The notes beneath the pieces are model-generated. The model saw only the letters and a program-made list of their open reading frames with translations, was not told the DNA's origin and did not search any database. Shown in pieces: positions 23,939 to 32,105 of a stretch of 43,067 nt of DNA (the first letter of the stretch is position 1; each line of letters starts with the position of its first letter). This DNA is from URHD0088 sp041488295. Lineage in GTDB: Bacteria > Pseudomonadota > Alphaproteobacteria > ATCC43930 > CGMCC-115725. The DNA is taken from contig JBGPOZ010000010.1 of assembly GCA_041488295.1 (NCBI GenBank), positions 1 to 43,067 of the forward strand, given 5' to 3'. The translations under genes were made by a program, and so were the position numbers.

Positions 23939-24820
23939 ATGTCCGACCTTCGTCGCACACCCGGTCGACGCTTTCTCACAGGGCTCATCGGAGCGCCGAT
24001 CGCGCACTCGGCCGCGCCGGCCATGCATGAGCGCGCGGCGGCGGCGCTGGGCGTCCACTGTCACTATCAGCTGATCGAGATCACGGGCGCCGGTCGTGAC
24101 GAGCTGCGCGCCCTGCTCGACGGCGTGCGCCGCCTGGGCTTTGCCGGCGTCAACGTCACCTTTCCCTACAAGGAGGCAGTGGTCGAGCTGCTCGACGAGC
24201 TGTCTTCCGGCGCCGCCGCCATGGGCGCGGTGAACACGATCGTGGTCCGCGACCATCGGCTGATCGGCCACAACACCGATTCGACCGGTTTCGCCCGCGC
24301 GGCGCGCGATCTCGTGACCGCGTCGGGAGGTGGGCCGGTTGCCGTCCTCGGCGCCGGCGGCGTCGGCAAGGCGATCGCTTTCGCCTTGGTCGGGCTCGGC
24401 GAAAGCGAGATCCGGCTCTTCGATACCGACCGCGCCAAGGCGGTGAGCCTCGCATCCAGCCTTACCGGCGATCGCGCGGTGACGGTGGCGGACAGCGTCG
24501 AGGACGCAATTCGCGGTGCCGTGGGCTTGGTGAACGCCACCCCGGTAGGCATGTTGCCGAACCGCTCCAGCCCGGTGCCGGAGACGCTTCTGCATGATCG
24601 GCTGTGGGTGGCCGATGCCGTCTATACGCCGCTCTGGACGCCGCTGCTGCGAGCGGCGCAAGCGTGCGGCGCGCGTGTGATGACCGGGCGCGACTTGGCA
24701 ATTTTCCAGGCGGCCGACGCCTTTGAGCTCTTCACCGGATCGACGCCTTCAGCTATCGAGATGGGGCACGCCTTCGATGCCGTGATTGCGGCACGACAAG
24801 CAAGTTCATACGGAACATAG
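23939..24820 (+). CDS. Shikimate/quinate dehydrogenase-like protein (AroE family)
   Basis: The product has 293 residues. The catalytic Lys is in NVTFPYKEA and the Asp in GHNTDSTG; AVNT, the NADP-binding GAGGVGKAIAFAL and the C-terminal FQAADAFELFTG are all present. The substrate motif reads AHSAAPAMHE where AroE usually has SxS: the second Ser is Ala. In the family this Ser contacts the carboxylate of shikimate, so substrate preference may differ. The start at 23939 (MSDLRRTPG) is preferred over an in-frame ATG at 23861. It lies 56 nt before an ABC importer operon, which favours a catabolic role over aromatic amino acid synthesis. A housekeeping AroE remains possible. Confidence 0.8.
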   Translation: MSDLRRTPGRRFLTGLIGAPIAHSAAPAMHERAAAALGVHCHYQLIEITGAGRDELRALLDGVRRLGFAGVNVTFPYKEAVVELLDELSSGAAAMGAVNTIVVRDHRLIGHNTDSTGFARAARDLVTASGGGPVAVLGAGGVGKAIAFALVGLGESEIRLFDTDRAKAVSLASSLTGDRAVTVADSVEDAIRGAVGLVNATPVGMLPNRSSPVPETLLHDRLWVADAVYTPLWTPLLRAAQACGARVMTGRDLAIFQAADAFELFTGSTPSAIEMGHAFDAVIAARQASSYGT

Positions 24821-24876
24821 AAACCGGCCGTCGAACGGTCGGGTCGGGGATCGGAAACCAGCCAAGGGGAAGTAGA

Positions 24877-26016
24877 ATGCAGCGCATCATAGTGACGGGC
24901 CTCGTGCTCGCGACCTGCCTGACAGGCGTCGCCCTCGCCCAATCCGGCCCGCCGATCAAGCTGGCGGATGTCGCCGAGCTGTCGGGCGGCGGCGCGACCG
25001 TCGGCACGAACTGGAAGAACGGCATCGATCTCGCGATCGAGGAGATCAATGCCAAGGGTGGCATACTCGGCCGCAAGCTCGAGGTCACCCACGCCGATTC
25101 GCAGTCCAATCCCAGCGTGGCGCGCGCGCAGGTGCAGAAGGCGCTCGACGGCGAACCTTACGTTCTGCTCGGCCCCGGTTATTCCGGTTCGGTCAAGGTG
25201 ACGGCGCCGCTCGCCGCCGAAGCGGGTATTACGGAGATCATGGGCGGCGAAGCGGCGGAGCTCACCCAGGCCGGCAACAAGCTCCTGTTCCGCACCTCGT
25301 TCGGCCAGCAATCGACCATGCCGAAGGTCGCCAAGTACATCGCCGACGATGTGAAGGCGAAGACGGTTGCGATCGTCTGGGTGAACAACGATTTCGGCAA
25401 AGGCGGCCGCGACGTCATCAGCCAGGAATTCGGCAAGCTCGGCATCAAGGTGGTGGCAGATCTATCGACCGAGGCCGGCCAGGCCGATTTCGCCGCCGAC
25501 GTCGCCAAGGTGAAGGCGGCTGCGCCCGATGCGGTGTTCGTCTATCTCAACGAGGAAGAGAGCGCCCGTATCCTCAAGGAGCTGAAGCGCCAGGGCGTCT
25601 CGGTGCCGCTCATCGGCGAGACCACCCTTGTCGGGCAGAAGGTCATCGAGCTGGCCGGCGACGCGGCCAACGGGGCGCGCGGCCATGTCGGCCTGACCAC
25701 CGACGCGCCGGTGCCGGCCGTCAAGGCGTTCCGCGACCGCTTCGTCAAGAAGTACAATTACGTGCCGGACCATAACGGGCTCAAGGGCTACCTCGCGATC
25801 TACATGATCAAGGCGGCCACCGAGAAGATGGGCAAGGTCGATTCGAAAGCCTTCGCCGGCACGCTGCACGGGATGACCATCAAGGCGGCCGACGAGCCCG
25901 GCATTCTGATGGACGTGAGCTTCGACCAGAATGGCGACATCGACCGTCAGGGCTTCCTCGTCGAGGTCGTCGACGGCAAGCAGGTGGTGAAGCAGGTTCT
26001 GCCCAAGCTGCACTGA
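24877..26016 (+). CDS. Branched-chain amino acid/aromatic-type ABC transporter, periplasmic binding protein
   Basis: The product has 379 residues with a Sec signal peptide (IIVTGLVLATCLTGVALAQ, cleavage at ALA-Q). The mature protein is a type I binding protein of the LivK/HAAT family: IKLADVAELSGGGATVGTNWKNGIDLAIEEINAKGG is the usual first lobe, cut here to IKLADVAELSGGG. The ligand may be a branched-chain amino acid, an amide or an aromatic acid; the neighbouring AroE-like gene suggests a hydroaromatic acid. RBS AAGGGGAAG precedes the ATG. It heads the five-gene import operon and is separated from livH by a strong hairpin. Confidence 0.9.
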   Translation: MQRIIVTGLVLATCLTGVALAQSGPPIKLADVAELSGGGATVGTNWKNGIDLAIEEINAKGGILGRKLEVTHADSQSNPSVARAQVQKALDGEPYVLLGPGYSGSVKVTAPLAAEAGITEIMGGEAAELTQAGNKLLFRTSFGQQSTMPKVAKYIADDVKAKTVAIVWVNNDFGKGGRDVISQEFGKLGIKVVADLSTEAGQADFAADVAKVKAAAPDAVFVYLNEEESARILKELKRQGVSVPLIGETTLVGQKVIELAGDAANGARGHVGLTTDAPVPAVKAFRDRFVKKYNYVPDHNGLKGYLAIYMIKAATEKMGKVDSKAFAGTLHGMTIKAADEPGILMDVSFDQNGDIDRQGFLVEVVDGKQVVKQVLPKLH

Positions 26017-26035
26017 GCGGCCTGCTGGTACCGCA

Positions 26036-26061
26036 CCGGCCGGCGCCGACGCGCCGGCCGG
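26036..26061 (+). promoter_or_regulatory. Intercistronic hairpin between binding protein and permease genes
   Basis: CCGGCCGGCGC (26036-26046), loop CGAC and GCGCCGGCCGG (26051-26061) make a perfect 11-bp GC stem, 15 nt before the livH start. No T-run follows. Such stems between a binding-protein gene and its permease genes usually protect the upstream mRNA, raising binding-protein output over the membrane parts. Confidence 0.6.
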
Positions 26062-26076
26062 CATCACGGAGAAGCG

Positions 26077-26952
26077 ATGTCGAACCTGCTCGACCTGCTG
26101 ATCGCCGGGCTCGCCACCGGTGCGATCTATGCGCTGGTCGCCATCGGCTTCACGTTGCTGTGGCAGACCTCGCAGACGATCAATTTCGCGCAAGGCGAGT
26201 TCGTCATGCTGCCGGCCTTCCTGATGCTCGCCGCGATGCATGCGGGGGCGCCATTCTGGCTGGCCATTATCATCGGCACGATCCTGTCGCTCATCCTGCT
26301 CGGGCTCAGCTTCAAGCTGCTGCTGGTCGATCCCATGCTGCGCCATGGCGTGCTGCCGCTGGCGATCGCCACCATGGCGCTCTCGCTCGGCATCAAGGAG
26401 GCGGTCAAGGAGTTCTTCAGCGCCGAGGCCTCGCCCTTTCCCTCGATCGTGCCGGCGGGCGACATCGATGTCCTCGGCCGCGCCGTATCATTGCAGAGCA
26501 TCGGCGTCTTCGTCGTCGCGATCGTGGCGGTGATCGGCCTCGATGCGCTGCTCACCCGGACCTCGCTCGGTCACCAGATGCAGGCCACCGCGCAAAACCC
26601 GACGGTGGCGCGCATCATCGGCGTGCCGGTCGAGCGCATGATCCTCCTCGCCTTCCTGATCAATGCCGTCCTCGTGGTTCTCGCGGCGCTGCTGATCACT
26701 CCGATCTACCTCGCCAAATTCTCCAGCGGCGAAATCCTCGGCCTCGCCGCCTTCATCGCGGCAATCGTCGGCGGCTTCAACAGCGTCCGCGGCGCCATCG
26801 CCGGCGGGCTCCTCATCGGCGTCGTCGACAACCTCGCCGCCGCCTATGTCTCGACGCAATACCGTGCCGCGGCGCCGCTGATCCTGCTCATCGCGATCAT
26901 CCTGTTCCGACCGCAAGGGCTGTTCGGCCGGCGCGAGGAGCGCACGGTATGA
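26077..26952 (+). CDS. livH: ABC transporter permease LivH-type
   Basis: The product has 291 residues with about eight membrane helices. It begins LLDLLIAGLATGAIYALVAIG, the typical LivH N-terminus, and has NFAQGEFVMLPAF and the EAA-like loop GRAVSL/GHQMQATAQNPTVARIIGVP, with LGLAAFIAAIVGGFNSVRGAIAGG at the end. It forms the inner-membrane channel together with LivM. The stop overlaps the livM start in ATGA. RBS GGAGAAG precedes the ATG. Confidence 0.92.
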   Translation: MSNLLDLLIAGLATGAIYALVAIGFTLLWQTSQTINFAQGEFVMLPAFLMLAAMHAGAPFWLAIIIGTILSLILLGLSFKLLLVDPMLRHGVLPLAIATMALSLGIKEAVKEFFSAEASPFPSIVPAGDIDVLGRAVSLQSIGVFVVAIVAVIGLDALLTRTSLGHQMQATAQNPTVARIIGVPVERMILLAFLINAVLVVLAALLITPIYLAKFSSGEILGLAAFIAAIVGGFNSVRGAIAGGLLIGVVDNLAAAYVSTQYRAAAPLILLIAIILFRPQGLFGRREERTV

Positions 26953-27947
26953 CGCGCACGGGCCGGTACCTCGGCATCGCTTTCGGCGCCATCGTGATCA
27001 CCGCGCTGATGGTCGTGCCGATGGGCTTCCAGCGCTACGGCCTCTACATCCTCAGCCAATGGGCGGTGATGAGCATCGCCGCCATGGGCCTCAACCTGAC
27101 GCTCGGCTATGCCGGTCAGATCTCGCTGGCGCAAGGCGCCTTCGTCGGCATCGGCGCCTATGCGGCGGCGATCCTGACGACGCATGGCATACCGTTGATC
27201 GCCGCCCTCGCCATCGCAATCGTGCTCTGCCTCGCCATCGGCTGGCTGCTCGGCTATCCCGCCTTGCGCGTGCAGCATCATTATCTCGCCTTCGTCACGC
27301 TCGCTTTCTCAACCCTCGCCTTTCTGGTCTTCCGCAACGAAGAATGGCTGACCAAGGGCATCTACGGCATCAGCGCCATCCCGCGCCCGACCATCCTCGG
27401 CATCGCGACCACCCGGCCGCTGCCGTTCTATTATCTCTGCCTTGTTTCGCTGGCCCTCGTGTCGCTCGCCCTGTGGTGGCTTATCCGCTCGCCCTGGGGC
27501 CGCGCCTTCATGGCACTGCGCGAGAACCCGATCCGGGCCCTCTCGCTCGGCGTCGATACCCGCCGCTACACGCTGATGGCCTTTGCCCTCGGCTCGGCGC
27601 TCGGCGGGGTCGCCGGCACGCTCTACGCGCCGCTCACCCAGTTCGTCGACCCGACGCCCTTCACATTGTCGCTGTCGCTCGACCTCTTGTTGATGGTCAT
27701 CGTCGGCGGCGCCGGCTTCTTCTTCGGACCCTATCTCGGCGCGATGATCGCGGTGTTGCTGCCCGAATGGCTGCGCTTCACCGAGGGCTATTATCTGATG
27801 CTGTACGCGGTCGCGGTGATGGCGCTGCTGATCTATTCGCCGACCGGCATACTTGGCGTTCTCGACCGCTTCTTGACGCAGCGCCGCACCAAGGCAGCGT
27901 CGGCGCTGCGCGAAGCGGCGCAGTCGAAGCTGGAGGCCGCCCCATGA
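26949..27947 (+). CDS. livM: ABC transporter permease LivM-type
   Basis: The product has 332 residues with about ten membrane helices. Conserved blocks are LNLTLGYAGQISLAQGAFVGIGAYAAA (cut: GYAGQISLAQGAF), WGRAFMALRENPIRALSLGV (the cytoplasmic ATPase-contact loop) and IVGGAGFFFGPYLGA. Start is fixed by the ATGA overlap with livH, and the stop overlaps livG in the same way, so the permease and ATPase subunits are coupled. Confidence 0.92.
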   Translation: MTRTGRYLGIAFGAIVITALMVVPMGFQRYGLYILSQWAVMSIAAMGLNLTLGYAGQISLAQGAFVGIGAYAAAILTTHGIPLIAALAIAIVLCLAIGWLLGYPALRVQHHYLAFVTLAFSTLAFLVFRNEEWLTKGIYGISAIPRPTILGIATTRPLPFYYLCLVSLALVSLALWWLIRSPWGRAFMALRENPIRALSLGVDTRRYTLMAFALGSALGGVAGTLYAPLTQFVDPTPFTLSLSLDLLLMVIVGGAGFFFGPYLGAMIAVLLPEWLRFTEGYYLMLYAVAVMALLIYSPTGILGVLDRFLTQRRTKAASALREAAQSKLEAAP

Positions 27948-28687
27948 CCCGAGTCCTGGAGGTCGGCGACCTGAAGAAGCATTTCGGCGGGATCGCCGCC
28001 GTCGACGGGATGAGCTTCCATGTCGAGGAAGGCGAGATACTCGGGCTGATCGGCCCGAATGGCTGCGGCAAGTCGACCTTGTTCAATTGCATTCTTGGCC
28101 AGCTCACGCCGAACGCGGGTGAGGTCAAGCTCGACGGGCAGGTGGTGACCGGCTTGCGGCCATGCGAGCTCAGCCGGCTCGGCGTCAACCGCACCTTCCA
28201 GCTGCTCCAGGTCTTCGCCAAGCTCTCCGTGCGCGAGAACCTCATCCTCGCCGGCCAGGAGCATCACGGTACCATGGTCTCGCGGCTCTTCGGGTCGCCT
28301 GACGCCGGCCTCAGCGAAGCGGCCGACGAGATGATGCGCTTCTTCAAGCTCGACGGTCTCGCCGGCGAGCCGGCCGGCGGGCTGTCCTACGGCCAGCAGA
28401 AGCTGCTCGACACCGCCATGGCCTTCATGGGTGGGCCGCGCCTCGTCCTACTCGACGAGCCGGCGGGCGGCGTCAACCTGACCATGCTGGCCGATCTCAA
28501 GGAGCGCCTCAGCGCGATCAACCGCGAGAAGCGCGCCACCTTCGTCGTCATCGAGCACAACATGGAATTCGTCATGTCGCTGTGCGCGCGGGTCGTCGTC
28601 ATGGCGGAAGGCAAGGTGCTCGCCGAGGGCCGGCCGGACGAGATCCGCGCCAACCCGGCCGTCATCGAGGCCTATCTCGGTCACTGA
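27944..28687 (+). CDS. livG: ABC transporter ATP-binding protein LivG-type
   Basis: The product has 247 residues. Walker A is GPNGCGKST, the signature LSYGQQK and Walker B LVLLDEPAGGVN, with the LivG-specific long insert after FQLLQVF. The switch His lies in VVIEHNMEFV. A small change is the signature: LSYGQQ as found in this subfamily, in place of LSGGQ. It pairs with LivF to power the LivHM channel. Confidence 0.92.
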   Translation: MTRVLEVGDLKKHFGGIAAVDGMSFHVEEGEILGLIGPNGCGKSTLFNCILGQLTPNAGEVKLDGQVVTGLRPCELSRLGVNRTFQLLQVFAKLSVRENLILAGQEHHGTMVSRLFGSPDAGLSEAADEMMRFFKLDGLAGEPAGGLSYGQQKLLDTAMAFMGGPRLVLLDEPAGGVNLTMLADLKERLSAINREKRATFVVIEHNMEFVMSLCARVVVMAEGKVLAEGRPDEIRANPAVIEAYLGH

Positions 28688-28697
28688 GGAGCGCGCC

Positions 28698-29453
28698 ATG
28701 AGCGAGACGATCCTGGCGGTCGAGGGCCTCGTCGGCGGCTACGGCAAGATGACCATCCTGAACGGCACGAGCTTCACCGTCCCTGCCGGCTCGATCACCA
28801 CGCTCATCGGCCCGAACGGGGCGGGAAAATCGACCGTTTTCAAGGCTATCTTCGGCCTCCTGAAGCTGCGCGAGGGCCGCGTGGTCTTCGCCGGACGCGA
28901 CATCGCCGGACTGAGCCAGCGCGACTTGCTCGCCGCCGGAATGTGCTACGTGCCGCAAGGGCGCAACATCTTTCCCGAGCTCTCGGTGCGTCACAATATC
29001 GAGCTCGGCGCCGTCCATGCCGGGCGCCGCATCGGCGATCTGCCGCGCCGCATCGAGACGGCGCTCGATCGCTTCCCGGTGCTGCGCCAGAAGGCCAGGC
29101 AGCAGGCCTCGACGCTCTCCGGCGGCGAGCAGAAACAGCTCGAGATCGTCCGTGGCCTGTTGCTCGATCCCAAGCTCGTGCTGATCGACGAGCCGTCGAT
29201 CGGGCTGTCGCCGCTGCTGGTCCAGCAGACCTTCGCCATCCTGCGGGAGCTGCGCATGCGCGGCGTCACCATCCTGATGATCGAGCAGAATGCCCGCTCG
29301 GCGCTGCAAATCTCCGATTACGGCATCGTGCTCGAGCTCGGGCGGACCCGCATGGTCGAGACCGCCGAGCGTGTCCTCGCCGACCCGCGTGTCGGGCAAT
29401 TGTTCCTGGGCGGCGCCATGACGGAGGGCGGCGAGCGCAATCATAGCGGCTAG
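28698..29453 (+). CDS. livF: ABC transporter ATP-binding protein LivF-type
   Basis: The product has 251 residues. Walker A is GPNGAGKST, signature LSGGEQKQ, Walker B LVLIDEPSIGLSP, and the switch region ILMIEQNARSAL; the LivF-type CYVPQGRNIFPELSV is also present. It starts 10 nt after livG with GGAGCGC as RBS and closes the importer operon. The next gene (29532) is 78 nt on and unrelated. Confidence 0.92.
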   Translation: MSETILAVEGLVGGYGKMTILNGTSFTVPAGSITTLIGPNGAGKSTVFKAIFGLLKLREGRVVFAGRDIAGLSQRDLLAAGMCYVPQGRNIFPELSVRHNIELGAVHAGRRIGDLPRRIETALDRFPVLRQKARQQASTLSGGEQKQLEIVRGLLLDPKLVLIDEPSIGLSPLLVQQTFAILRELRMRGVTILMIEQNARSALQISDYGIVLELGRTRMVETAERVLADPRVGQLFLGGAMTEGGERNHSG

Positions 29454-29531
29454 GCCAGCGACGAGTTCAGCACCGAACCGTCGTGTCGACCCATCGCTTC
29501 GCCATGGCGAGTGCGGCATAGTCGGCGCGCG

Positions 29532-30311
29532 ATGCGTGCCATTCCGACGCTCCTCATCCTTTTCGTGGTGTTTCTACGGCCGTGCGTCGCCGGGGCCGAG
29601 GATTTCGTCGGCGATACGGCGATGGTGACGGCGGTCGAGTCGGGCGACGTGCTGGCGCTCGATGATGGGCGCCGCGTCCGCCTCGCCGCGATCGAGACGC
29701 CGCGACGGCCGCTCGGGCGCCCCGCCGAGACGCGATGGCGGCGTACCGAGGAGGCGATTGCCGGGCTGCGCGAGCTGGCGCTCGGCCGCAAAATCGCGCT
29801 GCGCCATGTCGCGGGCGCGACCGATCGTTATGGCCGCATCGTCGCACAGCTTTACCGCGCCGACGGGTTGTGGCTGCAAGGCGAGCTCCTGCGCCGCGGC
29901 TTGGCGCGCGTCTCGAGCACCGCCGAGACGCGCGCGCTGGTGCTGCAGATGCTGGCGCTCGAGGCGGAGGCGCGCATCGCCGGGCGCGGCGTGTGGCGTG
30001 ATCCCGTCTACGCCGTGCGGCGTCCCGATGAGACCGGACGGTTCATCGAGAGTTTTCAGCTGGTCGAGGGCACGGTCGTCACTGCGCGAAAGACCAAGGG
30101 GCAGATTTACCTCGATTTCGGCGCGGATCAGAGGACCGCCTTCGCCCTCCGTATCTCACGCGGCGCTCTGCCGCTCTTTGCCGCGGCGCGGTCCGACCCT
30201 TCGACCATGGCGGGTAAGCGCGCGCGGGTGCGCGGTTGGCTGATCTGGGATCGGCGACCCATGATCGAGGTCACGCATCCGGAGCAGATCGAAATTCTGA
30301 GCCCAGGCTGA
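29532..30311 (+). CDS. Staphylococcal-nuclease-fold (SNase-like) exported protein
   Basis: The product has 259 residues, with a signal peptide (AIPTLLILFVVFLRPCVAGA). The SNase OB-fold domain follows: VESGDVLALDDGRRVRLAAIETP, shown as RRVRLAAIETP, then DRYGRIVAQLY with the second catalytic Arg. In the thermonucleases the motif after the first Arg is DTPE with a Ca-binding Asp and a general-base Glu. Here it is ETPR, so the Glu is Arg and the Asp is Glu. Nuclease activity is doubtful. A second OB-like segment (GTVVTARKTKGQIYLDFG) lies at the C-terminus. The start at 29532 is chosen for the signal peptide; 29511 is in frame. Neighbours give no clear role. Confidence 0.72.
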   Translation: MRAIPTLLILFVVFLRPCVAGAEDFVGDTAMVTAVESGDVLALDDGRRVRLAAIETPRRPLGRPAETRWRRTEEAIAGLRELALGRKIALRHVAGATDRYGRIVAQLYRADGLWLQGELLRRGLARVSSTAETRALVLQMLALEAEARIAGRGVWRDPVYAVRRPDETGRFIESFQLVEGTVVTARKTKGQIYLDFGADQRTAFALRISRGALPLFAAARSDPSTMAGKRARVRGWLIWDRRPMIEVTHPEQIEILSPG

Positions 30312-30365
30312 TACCCTACCGCCGGCGAACGATGCGCAGCGCGGCAGGGGGAAGCGAGGCCGCTG

Positions 30366-32105
30366 ATGGATCAGGACCTGGTTGTCACGCAACTCGCCGG
30401 CTCCCTGATTGGCGCCGCGGTCGGTCGAGCGGCGCTCGACGAATTGCGCTCCGAGTTGACATGGCTGACCCTCCCGGGCGGGCGCGCGCTGTTTCGCGAG
30501 GGCGAGTCGGGCGATGAGCTCTACATTCTCATTGCCGGCGCGCTTGCCGTCAGCGTTCGCGGCGCCGATGGCGGCGAGAGCGTCGTCGCGACGATCCGGC
30601 CCGGCGAGACCATCGGCGAGATGGCGCTGTTCTCCGGGGAAGTGCGGAGCGCGACCATCACCGCGATGCGCGACAGCGAGCTCCTTCGGCTCGACAAGCC
30701 GAGCTTCGAGCGACTGGTCGAACGCTCGCCGCGCGTCATGATGCCGCTCATCGGCCAGCTTATCGATCGTCTTCGTCGCGCCACGCATCACGAGGGGCCG
30801 ATGTCGACGCCGCGCACCATCGCGGTTCTGCCGATGAGCCGGCTCGTCCAGGGCCCGGCCTTCGCGCGACGTCTTGCGACGGCGCTCGCCGAGCAAGGGG
30901 GGCGCGTCGAGCTCGTCGATGCCGGCGCCGAAGCGCAGACGACGGAATGGTTCATGGCGCTCGAGGCCGGTCGTGACCTCGTCGTCTATCTGGCCGATCC
31001 CGAGCCCTCGGCGTGGAGCCGGCTCTGCCTGCGTCAGGCCGATCGGGTCGTGCTCGTGGCAGCGGCGGACGCGCCGATCGACGCCAATCTGCCCGAGGCG
31101 CTGACGGGCCTCGGCGTGTTGCGCCGGCCGGTCGACCTCGTCCTCGTTCACGAGGGCGCGGGTCACGCCGTGAGCGCGCTCCCAGCATGGACCCAGTCGG
31201 TGCCGATCGAGCTCATCTGCCGCATGCGGTCCGGCCATCACGGCGATCTCGCACGTCTCGCCCGCTTCCTCACCGGACGTGCGATCGGACTTGTGCTTTC
31301 CGGCGGCGGGGCGCGCGGCTTTGCGCATATCGGGGTCATTCGCGCGCTGCGCCAGATGCGGGTCCCGCTCGACCTCCTCGGCGGTTGCAGCATGGGCGCG
31401 ATCATCGGCGCCGGCGTCGCTGCCGAATGGGACGACCGCACGCTCGAAGCCAATATGCGCAAGGCCTTCGTCACCACGAGCCCGGTCAATGATTACGCTC
31501 TGCCGCTGCTCGCCCTCGTTCGCGGCAACAAGGTGACGAACCGTCTGATCGAGCATTTCGGCGAGGTCGCAATCGAGGATCTGTGGCGACCGTTCTTCTG
31601 CGTCTCCTCCAATCTGACGAGCGGCACGCTCGTCGTTCATCGCAGCGGCAAGCTGTGGCGGGCCTTGCGCGCCAGCGTCGCCATTCCGGGCCTGCTGCCT
31701 CCGGTCATGGACGGGGATGCGGTGCTGGCTGATGGCGGTGTCATCAACAATCTGCCGGTCGACGTGATGCGCGGCATGAAGCGCGGGCCGGTGCTCGGTG
31801 TCGATGTGGCGAGCGACCGCGCCTTGGCATCCTTCGCCGGGCGGGGCGCGACGTCGCTCTGGTCGCTCTTCCGATCGGGGCGCCGCGTGCCGCCTATCGT
31901 CGATATTCTGGTTCGTGCCGGGACCGTGAGCAGCGATGCGCAATCGCGCGTATTGCGCGAGCGCGTCGATCTTCTCTTCGACCCGCCGCTCGAGAAGATC
32001 GACATCCTCGATTGGCGCGCCTTCGACCGGGTGATCGAAATCGGCTATCGCCACGCAATGACGAAGCTCGAAACGGCGGGCGACCGGATCCTGAAGGCGC
32101 GCTAG
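30366..32105 (+). CDS. cNMP-binding domain + patatin-like phospholipase (NTE family)
   Basis: The product has 579 residues. Residues about 15-140 form a cyclic-nucleotide-binding domain (PGGRALFREGESGDELYILI, then GETIGEMALFSGEVRSATITA). A middle P-loop-less region follows, and the patatin domain starts near 305: oxyanion loop SGGGARGFAHIG, nucleophile elbow GCSMG (Ser342) and catalytic Asp in DGG (Asp456). The Ser-Asp dyad is complete, so it should hydrolyse phospholipids or lysophospholipids. The layout matches bacterial neuropathy-target-esterase homologues. The cNMP domain lacks a clear Arg-binding RxA but has RSATITA. It converges with fprA, overlapping by 4 nt. Confidence 0.85.
   Translation: MDQDLVVTQLAGSLIGAAVGRAALDELRSELTWLTLPGGRALFREGESGDELYILIAGALAVSVRGADGGESVVATIRPGETIGEMALFSGEVRSATITAMRDSELLRLDKPSFERLVERSPRVMMPLIGQLIDRLRRATHHEGPMSTPRTIAVLPMSRLVQGPAFARRLATALAEQGGRVELVDAGAEAQTTEWFMALEAGRDLVVYLADPEPSAWSRLCLRQADRVVLVAAADAPIDANLPEALTGLGVLRRPVDLVLVHEGAGHAVSALPAWTQSVPIELICRMRSGHHGDLARLARFLTGRAIGLVLSGGGARGFAHIGVIRALRQMRVPLDLLGGCSMGAIIGAGVAAEWDDRTLEANMRKAFVTTSPVNDYALPLLALVRGNKVTNRLIEHFGEVAIEDLWRPFFCVSSNLTSGTLVVHRSGKLWRALRASVAIPGLLPPVMDGDAVLADGGVINNLPVDVMRGMKRGPVLGVDVASDRALASFAGRGATSLWSLFRSGRRVPPIVDILVRAGTVSSDAQSRVLRERVDLLFDPPLEKIDILDWRAFDRVIEIGYRHAMTKLETAGDRILKAR

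Noticed and set aside
24821..24842. Small stem CCGGCCGT-CGA-ACGGTCGG between aroE-like and binding-protein genes
   Set aside because: It has one mismatch and no T-run; too weak to call a terminator or attenuator.
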